Translations under genes and position numbers: made by a program
Source: SURF-32 sp964648365
GTDB lineage: Bacteria; Planctomycetota; Phycisphaerae; UBA1845
Assembly: GCA_964648365.1 (NCBI GenBank)
Contig: CAZYLK010000020.1
Location: 1 to 52,179, forward strand
Length of the DNA stretch: 52,179 nucleotides
Direction: 5' to 3'
Shown: positions 33,001 through 39,288 of the stretch, piece after piece
Layout: each line of letters begins with the position of its first letter
How positions within the stretch are numbered: position 1 is the first letter of the stretch
Notes under the pieces: generated by a model
What the model saw: only the letters and a program-made list of their open reading frames with translations
What the model was told of the DNA's origin: nothing
Databases searched by the model: none

Positions 33001-34356
33001 GCTCTTTCTTCCCTTGCTTCCTCCGGGCAGAAGGGAATGGGGGAGTCAGGGAGTGAGGGAGTGAGGGAAGAGAAGAGGAAGAGTGAAGATGCTGTTGCGC
33101 ATTCCTTCTCTGATCCGGCGGTGACGCCTGAGCCACTCCCTTACGGTCGCGGTTCTGATTGTGCCGTGGAGTTGGGGCGGCGAGAAGTGAGCGCGTTACC
33201 CTCTTCCTCTTCCCTTACTCCCTTACTCCCTTACTCCCTCACTCCCTTCCGCAGGCCGTCAGGCCTGACGGACATCCCGGCGGAAGACCCGGCCGTCTAC
33301 GATATGATCTGCCGTGCCGACACCGTCGGGGTTTTCCAGATTGAGAGCCGGGCGCAGATGAGCATGTTGCCGCGGCTCAAGCCTCGGAACTTTTATGATC
33401 TGGTCATAGAAGTCGCCATTGTGCGGCCGGGGCCGATTCAGGGGGGGATGGTGCATCCTTATCTGCGGCGGCGAAACGGGCAGGAGGCGGTGGTCTTTCC
33501 GAACGATGCCATTAAGGAAGTATTGAAAAAGACGATGGGGGTGCCGCTCTTTCAGGAGCAGGCGATGCGGCTGGCGGTGGTGGCGGCCGGGTTTACGCCG
33601 GGCGAGGCGGACCAGCTTCGCCGGGCGATGGCGGCCTGGCGGCGCAGCGGCAGCATCGAGAAGTTCCGCATCAAGCTGCTGGAAGGCATGAAAGCCAACG
33701 GCCTGCCGGAACAGTTCGCCGAGCAGGTTTTTGAGCAGATCCGCGGGTTCGGCGACTATGGATTTCCTGAAAGCCACGCGGCGTCGTTTGCATTGCTGGT
33801 ATATGCATCCGCTTGGTTGAAACTGTATTATCCCGCGGTTTTCTGCGCCGCCATTCTCAACAGCCAGCCGATGGGTTTCTATGCTCCGGCCCAACTTGTC
33901 CGCGACGCCCGGGAGCACGGCGTCGAGGTGTTGCCGATCGATGTGAATGCGAGTGAGTATGATTGTCTTTTGGAAGAAGGGAGTGAGGGAGTAAGGGAGT
34001 CAGGGAGTAAGGGAAGAGAAGAGGGGGAGCGAAACCGCGAGCGTGGATCGCTGAGCGAGCCGCGGCCTTCAGCCCGCGCGGAGACGACTGCTTCGCCCTG
34101 GCGGAAGGGATGGAAGAAGGGAGTCAGGGAGTCAGGATGGAAGAAGGGAGTCAGGGAGTCAGGGAGTGAGGGAGTCAGGGAAGAGAAGAGCGGAGGGGAG
34201 GCCTGTTCTGGTTTTTTTTCGAATGTTCCTTCGCACTCTTATTCCACGGAGAAGAAAAACTCCACGAAGGGGAACAATGTTCCCCTCTGCTCTTCCCTTA
34301 CTCCCTTACTCCCTTACTCCCTTACACCCTCGCTCCCTTCTGCTCGCAGGGAGTAA
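30100..34356 (+). CDS. dnaE2: Error-prone DNA polymerase III alpha subunit DnaE2, N-terminal and catalytic parts, with in-frame insertions
   Basis: Translesion polymerase (ImuC/DnaE2 type), recognised by YAELVCRTNFSFLRGAS, the PHP domain (ITDRHTLAGVV), catalytic Asp458/460/462 in PPDIDIDFEHERREEV, Asp609 in KVDCLALGML, and VIEVAIVRPGPIQGGMVHPY. The start is GTG after AAGGA. Three foreign segments interrupt it at loop positions: about 30493-30771 in the PHP domain, 31978-33252 after NLL, and from 33972 after DCLLE. Removing them leaves about 1,050 residues with the C-terminal part, the usual DnaE2 length. All insertions stay open until a TAA at 34354 in the third; the rest of the enzyme continues in another frame at 34389-35417. 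imuA and imuB are not nearby. The gene may be active with long loops, switched off, or recently broken. Confidence 0.92.
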   Translation: MSTRRTPTRYAELVCRTNFSFLRGASAPGELVEAAAGLGLHALAITDRHTLAGVVRAHEAAREHSVKLLIGAEILPVDGPPITLYAMNRAGYGRLSRLLTIGKLRAPKGECELAVADVVAHAEDLVCVVLEKKGVREIGSEGVREEKRGDDNCAETVCSRQRDSAGETCEDTPYREGDAARAQARGSLGISDCAWRAGAEQKKGNNAPLRSSLTPLLPHSLTPFREAFADRLYLAVSSHAGGADRERVAARAALSRATGIPLVAVNDVHYHSRDRRFLQDVLVCIREHCTIAEAGGRLFPNGERHLKGAEEMARIFYDYPAVVARSVEIADRCTFSLDELRYEYPEELSPPGVGTFDYLTQLTWQGARQHYPGGVPDRVRKTIEHELDLIRELQYEPYFLTVWDLVRFARSRGILCQGRGSAANSAVCYCLGVTSVDPDRIDLLFERFVSRERNEPPDIDIDFEHERREEVFQYIYQKYGRDRAGIVAEVISYRPRSAVRDVGKALGLSLDRVDLLAKKLEWWGDKPLPDETLREAGLNPEEYTVRCLRELVSQIQGFPRHLSQHVGGFVMTRGPLHEMVPIGNTAMPDRTFIEWDKDDIDVLGILKVDCLALGMLTALQKCFNLLKKGVRESGWKKGVRELGSEGVREEKREAMMQRGTPGTTSGDMPSCVADLSAAHVKPIDSHKNPDFFPLTPSLPHSLTPSGRRGIRESGNEGVRESKREAGTQRGTPRAHLGVTPSSSFSSSSLTPSLPHSLTPSTQQPLCTSNVQNQVGPTENTDAKERDVSRSDRLAEGDGDDQGSLCVDRRLAGGGEIWAQTPATEGGRLGSEQYRGGECADDAERLSAVPCHGPRLARGVGDAGTDCGGSRDAKAHRPSPGGDQRRAKASSGVDPIAGGEARAGRQTLRKKGARESGSEGVREEKKGESFIALSLPIPSVTPKLLPYGRGTDWRDTAETGTTTQDDTSALSSLASSGQKGMGESGSEGVREEKRKSEDAVAHSFSDPAVTPEPLPYGRGSDCAVELGRREVSALPSSSSLTPLLPYSLTPFRRPSGLTDIPAEDPAVYDMICRADTVGVFQIESRAQMSMLPRLKPRNFYDLVIEVAIVRPGPIQGGMVHPYLRRRNGQEAVVFPNDAIKEVLKKTMGVPLFQEQAMRLAVVAAGFTPGEADQLRRAMAAWRRSGSIEKFRIKLLEGMKANGLPEQFAEQVFEQIRGFGDYGFPESHAASFALLVYASAWLKLYYPAVFCAAILNSQPMGFYAPAQLVRDAREHGVEVLPIDVNASEYDCLLEEGSEGVRESGSKGREEGERNRERGSLSEPRPSARAETTASPWRKGWKKGVRESGWKKGVRESGSEGVREEKSGGEACSGFFSNVPSHSYSTEKKNSTKGNNVPLCSSLTPLLPYSLTPSLPSARRE
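30491..30774. repeat. GGGAGTVA hairpin element A, inside the PHP domain of dnaE2
   Basis: The left arm (30491-30545) has units GGGAGTAA, GGGAGATA, GGGAGTGA, GGGAGTAA then GGGAAGA. The right arm (30721-30774) has CTCTTCCC then TTACTCCC, TCACTCCC units and TTCCGC. The loop contains a GC palindrome (30635-30660) shared with rnr. The element adds about 93 codons in frame. The in-phase triplet at 30511 is ATA instead of TAA/TGA. Confidence 0.88.
31977..32215. repeat. GGGAGTVA hairpin element B, start of the second dnaE2 insertion
   Basis: The left arm (31977-32060) contains two consecutive runs separated by GGATGGAAGAAGGGAG; in-phase triplets are TCA (31996) and TTA (32023). The right arm (32171-32215) is CCCTGACTCCCTCACTCCC and further units. 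The loop of about 110 bp has no gene. Confidence 0.85.
32221..32380. repeat. GGGAGTVA hairpin element C, second dnaE2 insertion
   Basis: A more degenerate copy: left units are GGGAATCA, GGGAATCA, GGGAATGA, GGGAGTTA (32221-32272), and the right arm is a pyrimidine run followed by TGACTCCC and TCACTCCC units (32315-32380). The in-phase triplet at 32236 is TCA. Confidence 0.8.
32441..32821 (+). CDS. Four-helix-bundle protein (S23 / 23S rRNA intervening-sequence family), nested in dnaE2
   Basis: The 126-residue product (MQKKGTFRDLIVWQKAMAMT, then KAVY) carries the family hallmarks: RDLIVWQKAM in helix 1, YGLRHQLRRAAVSVPSNIAE and GNAR at the helix 2 turn, and FLAMARGSLAELETQVLIA in helix 3. A basic tail follows (LEAKREREGRR). 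The family is known from open frames inside intervening sequences of 23S rRNA genes and includes the Avd accessory protein of diversity-generating retroelements. The gene is in a different frame from dnaE2, same strand, between hairpin elements C and D. The ATG at 32441 has GGAG at 32430-32433, seven bases upstream; an earlier ATG (32405) lacks this. Its function is unknown; it may bind structured RNA of the surrounding insertion (inference). Confidence 0.88.
   Translation: MQKKGTFRDLIVWQKAMAMTKAVYVSTGVLPAVEKYGLRHQLRRAAVSVPSNIAEGNARMTLRDYLRFLAMARGSLAELETQVLIAEDLGMLKRIDHLLEAINDVRRLLQALIRSLEAKREREGRR
32821..33022. repeat. GGGAGTVA hairpin element D, second dnaE2 insertion
   Basis: The left arm starts on the last base of the four-helix-bundle gene (32821-32880; in-phase TCA at 32842). 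The right arm is short and degenerate (33001-33022). The loop carries CCCTTACGGCCGCGGTACTG and GTGACACTGCGGAAACGGGA, homologous to the loops of elements E and H. Confidence 0.8.
33027..33252. repeat. GGGAGTVA hairpin element E, end of the second dnaE2 insertion
   Basis: Left arm 33027-33080 (GGGAGTCA, GGGAGTGA, GGGAGTGA, then GGGAAGAGAAGAGG; in-phase TCA at 33046), right arm 33200-33252. The loop has CTCCCTTACGGTCGCGGTTC as in D and H. The host frame resumes with GLTDIPAEDPAVYDMICRAD. Confidence 0.85.
33968..34345. repeat. Compound hairpin elements F and G, third dnaE2 insertion
   Basis: A left arm at 33968-34025 is followed by a GC palindrome shared with rnr (34054-34080), a second, longer left arm (34105-34195) and a right arm (34288-34345). 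In-phase triplets in the left arms are TCA at 34000, 34132 and 34159. The right arm consists of at least four tandem TTACTCCC-type units; a change of one unit here would alter the frame of the downstream dnaE2 part. Confidence 0.85.
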
Positions 34357-34577
34357 GGGAAGAGAAGAGGAACCGTGAAAGCTCCATTGTGCATTCGTTC
34401 CCTGAATCCTCGATGACGCCGAACCCGCTTCCTCATGGTCGCGGTTCTGATAGGGGTGACACTGCGGGAACAGGCACAATGACACAGGAAGATGTTTCCG
34501 CTCTTTCTTCCCTCACTCCCTTACTCCCTTACTCCCTTACTCCCTTCTGCCATCCTTACTCCCTTACTCCCTTCCGC
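34347..34577. repeat. Hairpin element H, end of the third dnaE2 insertion
   Basis: A short left arm (34347-34372) includes the TAA at 34354 that ends the first dnaE2 frame. The right arm (34498-34577) is two runs of ACTCCCTT units. The loop has CCTCATGGTCGCGGTTCTGA and GTGACACTGCGGGAACAGG, homologous to elements D and E. The long right arm may also pair with the unpaired left arm at 33968, giving a nested structure. Confidence 0.8.
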
Positions 34578-35417
34578 CCCGCGCTCCGCCTGGGGTTTCG
34601 ACTGATCAAGGGAATGTCGGAAACGAAAGTCGAGGGTGTCGTGCGCGGGAGAGGCAGCGGGCCTTATCGCAACATTGCGGACCTGGCGTTTCGGTCGGGG
34701 GCGCCGCGCGGGGTGCTGGCTCGGTTGGCGGCCGCGGGGGCTTGCGGGTCGATGGGGATCAGCCGGCGACAGGCGGTGTGGGACGTACTCTCATTGGCGG
34801 ACGATCTGCCGCTCTTTGCCGGGCTGGGGCCGCACGAGGATGGCGCCCGACTCCCGCCGATCACGCTCGAAGACGAAGTGCTCAGCGATTACGACCACAC
34901 CGGCCTGTCGCTGACCGCCCATCCGATCGGCCTGCTGCGCGACGCGCTGGACGCAGTCCGCGTTGTCCCCAACCGGCAACTTCGCGACATCCCCCACGGC
35001 CGCATGGTGCGCGTCTGCGGCCTGGTACTGGTCCGGCAGCGACCCGGCACCGCGAAGGGCATCACCTTCGTCACGTTGGAGGACGAAACCGGCGTCGCCA
35101 ACCTGGTGATCAAGCCCAACGTCTACGAGCGATGCCGCCGCGTCGCCCGCGGCGCCACCGGCCTGATCGCCACGGGCAAGGTCGAGCGGGTGGGCGAAGT
35201 CATACACGTCAACGTCACGAAGCTCGAAGACGTCGCCGCTACGCTGGCGACGGTGCAACCGCGGGCCGCGGCGCCGAAATCTCAACCCGCGGCATCGCCA
35301 TCTCAACCCGCGACGCCGCAGGCGCGGCTTGCGACGCCGCCGTCGCAGCGCGCCGGCCCCGGGCGTCCGAAGTTCGGCGCCTTGCCCGGCAAATCCCAGA
35401 GCCGCGACTTCCGGTAG
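34389..35417 (+). CDS. dnaE2: DnaE2, C-terminal part, in a different frame from the N-terminal part
   Basis: From PALRLGFRLIKGMSETKVEG (about 34578) this is the polymerase C-terminal region: a helix-hairpin-helix DNA-binding domain (IADLAFRSGAPRGVLARLAA), the linker DYDHTGLSLTAHPIGLL typical of DnaE2, and an OB domain (VRVCGLVLVRQRPGTAKGIT, FVTLEDETG). An Ala/Pro/Gln-rich tail follows. The first 60 codons come from hairpin element H, so the nominal GTG start is probably not a real initiation site. The frame relation (position mod 3 is 0 here, 1 upstream) means deletion of one 8-bp unit in the right arm at 34288-34340 would fuse both parts into one open frame. No separate ribosome-binding site is convincing. 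Confidence 0.85.
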   Translation: MHSFPESSMTPNPLPHGRGSDRGDTAGTGTMTQEDVSALSSLTPLLPYSLTPFCHPYSLTPFRPALRLGFRLIKGMSETKVEGVVRGRGSGPYRNIADLAFRSGAPRGVLARLAAAGACGSMGISRRQAVWDVLSLADDLPLFAGLGPHEDGARLPPITLEDEVLSDYDHTGLSLTAHPIGLLRDALDAVRVVPNRQLRDIPHGRMVRVCGLVLVRQRPGTAKGITFVTLEDETGVANLVIKPNVYERCRRVARGATGLIATGKVERVGEVIHVNVTKLEDVAATLATVQPRAAAPKSQPAASPSQPATPQARLATPPSQRAGPGRPKFGALPGKSQSRDFR

Positions 35418-35752
35418 CTTCGGAGCCACGGCCCGCCGCGGGCGGATCTTCGACATTCATGGCGGGGTTTGATCGGGATGAAACGACGACCCGGTTTGCG
35501 GTTCGTGGGTGCGGGTATGCGTCTGACGAGGAACCCCGCCGGCGGCGTGCATCTCTGCCTCGGCAGCACGGCGAGTTGGCGCATCGGTCTGAGCCGGAAC
35601 TCCACCTTGAAAGGCGGCGCTCAGAGTGGCGGCTCTGAGTGTCGGCTCTGAGTGGGGGGGGGGCGAAATGACGTGGCAAGAAGAAGGCCGCGGCCCCGAG
35701 TTCGGGACCGCGGCCGGGTCATCAGACAAATGCTCCGAGGACGCTGAGGCGA
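35418..35752. other. Intergenic region between dnaE2 and the subtilase gene
   Basis: 335 bp with one short plus-strand frame (35469-35651, about 60 codons) that has neither a convincing ribosome-binding site nor a known domain. A G9 homopolymer lies near 35654-35662, and a terminator sits at 35686-35715. CCGCGGGCGGAT at about 35436 also occurs just upstream of dnaE2 (about 29959). Confidence 0.45.
35686..35715 (-). terminator. Rho-independent terminator of the subtilase gene
   Basis: GGCCGCGGTCCCG (35715-35703, minus strand) pairs with CGGGGCCGCGGCC (35698-35686), one G-T pair, around a 4-nt loop, followed by TTCTTCTT. It lies 38 bp after the stop codon. Confidence 0.85.
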
Positions 35753-37720
35753 CTACGGGCAGTTGACGCGGATCGGGTCGAGGCAGCCGTCGGGCTCGAG
35801 GAGCGAGACTTCCTGCGTGCCGTTGAAGCAGCAGGTGAAGAGGGTCGCCTTCTTGCCCTGAACGTTGACATCGAAGCGCAGCCGTTCGCCGACGCCCATC
35901 TTGACCGTCCGTCCATCCCACGACGTGTTCTTGAACTTGACGATCGCCTTGAGGGTGCCGCTGCCCTTGCACTTGCCCTTGAGCTTCTTGATCACGTCGC
36001 AGGCACAGACGTCTTTGCACTCCGTGCCTTCGCCGATGAAGTCGCCGCCGCGGGCGACACAGTCGCGCTCCAGGGTTATCTCACAAAGGTCGTTTGTGAC
36101 GCAGCAGGCGCCCGGCTGCGGGCAGCGGAAGCCTTCGCAGGCCTCGCCGAAGTTCCAGCGACCGCCGTCATCGACGCAGTCGCTGCGGAGGAGGTCTTCA
36201 CAACCGCCGTCGGGGAAGCAGCACGCGGCCGGCTCGGGATCGCCGGTGCAGCGGAGCAGCGCCTCGTAGGCATCCACGCGGCCGGCGCCGTAGGTGTTGT
36301 CCGGCCCGGGGGCGCCCAGGTCCACGGCCGTGGCCATGATGCACTCCTTGACCTCTTCCGGCGACAGATCGGGGTTGAACTCATACATCAGGGCGACCAG
36401 GCCGGCGATGTGCGGCGTGGCCATCGACGTACCGCTGAGGCTGCGATAGCCGCTGCAGTTGTTCGACAGGGAGATCGTGTTGACGCCGCCGGCCGTGGCG
36501 TCCGGCTTGATCAGTCCGGGCGGGTAGGGCCAGTCGTTGAACGGCGGGACGTTCTGCCAGGTGACGGGTCCACGGCTGCTGAAGCCGGCGATGACGTCGT
36601 TGCAGTCCACGGCGCCGGCGGTGATCGCGTCCGGCACGTTGCCAGGCGTGGTGACCGAATCGGTCGGCGGGCAGCAGCTTCCGTTGTTGCCGGCTGCGAT
36701 GACGGACACGGTGCCGGCGGCGATGGCGTTTTCGTACGTCCGCCGCCAGGTGACTTTGTCGGGATTCTGCGACAGCGGCCAGCCGTAGCTGAGGCTGATC
36801 ACGTGAGCGCGCTGCGCCGCGGCGTATTCCGTCGCACGCCAGATGATGGACTCGCCGGCAAAGGCGTTCCAAACCTTCAGCGTCATCAGTTCCGAGTCGG
36901 GCGCGACGCCGGTCTGGGTGCCGTTGGTGCCGTCGCCGAGTACGGTGCCGGCGCAGTGCGTTCCGTGGCCGGCGCCGGGGTTGTCATTGTCGTTGAGGTC
37001 GTTGTTGTCGCGCCAGAAATTCCAGCCGTGAACGTCGTCGATGAGGCCGTTGTTGTCGTCGTCGATGTTGTTGCCCGGGATCTCGCCGGGGTTGGACCAG
37101 AGGTGATCGGCCACATCCGGGTGGGTGATGCACACGCCCGTGTCGATGACCGCGGCGACAGTGCCGCGGCCGGTGATGTTGAGTTCGTTCCAGACGCGCT
37201 CGGTGTTCATCCGCGCGACGCCGCATTCAACTTCGAGGGTGTCGATCATTTCACCTTCTTCGTACGGCAGAACTTCGGTTCCAACCGGTTCGTCGTAGTT
37301 GATGTAATCGACGTCGTCGCGGTCGGCGATCTGGAGGATGACGTCCGGCGTGGTGCGGGCGGCGACGACGTTACTGATCCACAATCCGTAAACGCCTTCG
37401 GCTTTCCCTTCGGCCCGGGCTGCGTCGAGTGCGTTCAGGACGCCGGTCTGAGTCTGGGCGGCCTTAGCCTTCAGCAGCGACGTGACGGCGGCGTACCGGG
37501 CGTCACGGTTGCCGACCGCGTTGGCGCGGACGACTTCGTACGGCACCTGGTCGCGCATCACGATGGTGACGGGAATCAGGTCTCCTGGTGCAGCGTTGTC
37601 GAGAACCTGCGGCAGCGACCCGCGCAGTTTGACCGACAGATCGGCCGGCAACGGACCGGCGGCGAAACCAGCCGTACACGTCGCGGCACACGCCACGATG
37701 CAGAGCATCTTTCGTGTCAT
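35753..37720 (-). CDS. Secreted subtilisin-like serine protease (S8) with Cys-rich repeats
   Basis: 655 residues: a signal peptide (MTRKMLCIVACAATCTAGFA), an inhibitor-like prodomain (about 30-150), and the S8 catalytic domain with Asp in AAVIDTGVCITHPDV, His in GHGTHCAGTV and Ser in LSGTSMATPHIAGL. The oxyanion Asn lies in VIAAGNNGSC, and an acidic, probably Ca-binding loop in NNIDDDNNGLIDDVHGW. After the protease come two Cys repeats of the GACC-x-DG-x-C type also seen in the protein at 13748, then the 80-residue C-terminal domain (CDVIKKLKGKCKGSGTLKAI) shared with the proteins at 4703 and 9181. The ATG follows GGAGG by nine bases; the longer frame runs into the dispersed repeat. It likely digests extracellular protein. 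Confidence 0.94.
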   Translation of the reverse strand: MTRKMLCIVACAATCTAGFAAGPLPADLSVKLRGSLPQVLDNAAPGDLIPVTIVMRDQVPYEVVRANAVGNRDARYAAVTSLLKAKAAQTQTGVLNALDAARAEGKAEGVYGLWISNVVAARTTPDVILQIADRDDVDYINYDEPVGTEVLPYEEGEMIDTLEVECGVARMNTERVWNELNITGRGTVAAVIDTGVCITHPDVADHLWSNPGEIPGNNIDDDNNGLIDDVHGWNFWRDNNDLNDNDNPGAGHGTHCAGTVLGDGTNGTQTGVAPDSELMTLKVWNAFAGESIIWRATEYAAAQRAHVISLSYGWPLSQNPDKVTWRRTYENAIAAGTVSVIAAGNNGSCCPPTDSVTTPGNVPDAITAGAVDCNDVIAGFSSRGPVTWQNVPPFNDWPYPPGLIKPDATAGGVNTISLSNNCSGYRSLSGTSMATPHIAGLVALMYEFNPDLSPEEVKECIMATAVDLGAPGPDNTYGAGRVDAYEALLRCTGDPEPAACCFPDGGCEDLLRSDCVDDGGRWNFGEACEGFRCPQPGACCVTNDLCEITLERDCVARGGDFIGEGTECKDVCACDVIKKLKGKCKGSGTLKAIVKFKNTSWDGRTVKMGVGERLRFDVNVQGKKATLFTCCFNGTQEVSLLEPDGCLDPIRVNCP

Positions 37721-37845
37721 CTGACAAAACCTCCGAACTGAACTCTGTACAACCCCGGACCCGAATGGGTCACCGCGGAAAGCCCTATCGTAACGAAAGG
37801 TGGCTGGATCACAAAATGTCGACTTATCGGCCGCGGAAGCACGGG

Positions 37846-38105
37846 TGCGGGACGCATCGGGCGGCGCAAGGTGGGCGTTCGCCGAGTGCGGATCGGGCGG
37901 TATCCGCCGGAGGCGGACCGAAGGCAGGCCGTGGCATGCGTGGCATGGTGGAACGCACTTTCCCTGGCGCTGCACACCTGCGGCGCTGACGACGATACTG
38001 CGCCCACGGCCTCGAAGCCGATACTGCGCCCACGGCCTCGAAGACGATGCTGCGCCCACGGCCTCGAAGACGATGCTGCGCCCACGGCCTCGAAGACGAG
38101 ACCGT
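37846..38105 (+). repeat. Dispersed repeat, copy 2, with a 26-bp tandem array
   Basis: About 37997-38104 holds four copies of CACGGCCTCGAAG spaced by 26 bp (unit ends GACGATGCTGCGCC). Upstream, 37905-37950 carries the conserved ATCCGCCGGAGGCGGAC and GAAGGCAGGCCGTGG segment. The whole block is homologous, in opposite orientation, to 41-270. It fills most of the 430-bp gap between the subtilase and LysM genes; no gene is seen in the rest. Confidence 0.78.
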
Positions 38106-38151
38106 GCCACCCGCGCCGCGTGCCGCCCGTGATTGGCGCCGGCGTGTGGCG

Positions 38152-38934
38152 CTACGCTCCGGGAAGGCGCAGCTTCTGCCCTGGTCGAAGGTTACGCGGC
38201 TCGCCGCGCACCAGTTCGCGATTGAGTTCGAACAACTCGCGCCAGCGCGTCGGGGTGCCCAGCACTTTGCCGGCGATGCCGTAGAACGTGTCTCCGCGCT
38301 GCACGACGTACTCGCGGGTGGACAGCGTCGTACTCGGCGTCGTCCGGGCCGGGGCGGTCGAATCGGCTGTCCTCGGCTGCGCGGGCGCCCGGGTGGCCTC
38401 GGCGAGGGTCACGGGCTGTGTCACCGGCGGCAGCACCTCGTACGGATCGGGCGGGATTAGGACGACGGAGTTGGCGGGCAGCGCCTGCGGATCCAGGACC
38501 GTGGGGTTGGCGTTCTGCAGGAGACGCAAGTAGATCTCAGGTTCGCTGCGGGCGCGGAAGTAATACAGCTCTGCGATGCGGGCCAGGGAATCGCCGGCGC
38601 GGACGATGTGTTGTTCCGTGCCGGGAGAGGCGCCGGCCGTGTCCGGCATGGAACGGGGGGCGTCGAGCCGGGTGAGCCGCTCGGGCGACGCGGCGGCCGC
38701 GTCCGGCGATTGAGACTCGCGTGCGGCGTCGGCCGTACGGTTCGTCGGCGTGGCGGGCGGCGCGACCGGCTGGGGGGAGGGCGCCGGTTGCCCGCCGGCG
38801 GGCGTCAGCGCCTCGACGAGCGAATCGCCGGTTGCCTGAACCGGCTGCGCCTCCTTCCCGGCGTAGAACCACAGCAGCGAGACCAGCAGCACAGACAAAC
38901 ACAGGCCCGCGGCGACTTTGGCTTCCTTGCTCAT
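38152..38934 (-). CDS. Membrane-anchored double-LysM protein
   Basis: 260 residues: an N-terminal membrane anchor (VAAGLCLSVLLVSLLWFYA), a disordered Pro/Ala-rich segment, then two LysM peptidoglycan-binding domains (HIVRAGDSLARIAELYYFRA and YVVQRGDTFYGIAGKVLGTP, each ending with a VVLIPP or KLRLPG strand). No catalytic domain is attached. It probably binds the cell wall in the periplasm. GAGG lies eight bases before the ATG. Confidence 0.9.
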   Translation of the reverse strand: MSKEAKVAAGLCLSVLLVSLLWFYAGKEAQPVQATGDSLVEALTPAGGQPAPSPQPVAPPATPTNRTADAARESQSPDAAAASPERLTRLDAPRSMPDTAGASPGTEQHIVRAGDSLARIAELYYFRARSEPEIYLRLLQNANPTVLDPQALPANSVVLIPPDPYEVLPPVTQPVTLAEATRAPAQPRTADSTAPARTTPSTTLSTREYVVQRGDTFYGIAGKVLGTPTRWRELFELNRELVRGEPRNLRPGQKLRLPGA

Positions 38935-39288
38935 TACGCGTCCTCACTTCCTACAGGGCCGATCGACATGCGCGTCCTGCGACGACGGCGCGCCATTGCG
39001 GCGTGCCGCTGTGACCGACGGGGTGGCCGGCGGGCGGGTTCGATGTGTGATGCTGCGCCGGCCGCATCGACGATCCTCTTGAAGGCAACGTGCCTTCGAT
39101 CATGTCGAGTATCAGACGCTGCGGACAGTACCACCGCGCATGTGGATCGTCAAGGAAATCAGGCGTTTTCTTAAGCAGCCGGTCGTGCAGCAGCAGCGGG
39201 GCGGGTGCGCGCTATGGCTCGACGCGGCGTGCGGCCCGCGCGGACTCCGAGGACGGAGCGCCGGTCCATGCGTGTTGCACGCGCTGGT
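38935..39288. other. Intergenic region between GT2 and LysM genes
   Basis: 354 bp; both neighbours are on the minus strand. I see no gene and no clear T-tailed hairpin. Confidence 0.4.

Noticed and set aside
30493..33252. Intein or group I/II intron as explanation for the dnaE2 insertions
   Set aside because: No intein splicing blocks (N-terminal Cys/Ser block A, C-terminal His-Asn), no homing endonuclease, no intron-encoded reverse transcriptase or conserved ribozyme core; the ends are simple 8-bp unit arms.
34288..34345. CRISPR-like short regular repeats in dnaE2
   Set aside because: The period is 8 bp with no spacers; it is an arm of a hairpin element.
35469..35651. 60-codon plus-strand open frame after dnaE2
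   Set aside because: No convincing ribosome-binding site, domain or homologous context; it lies in a low-complexity intergenic stretch.
37989..38105. CRISPR array (regular 26-bp repeats)
   Set aside because: The repeats are directly tandem without unique spacers, and no cas gene is present.
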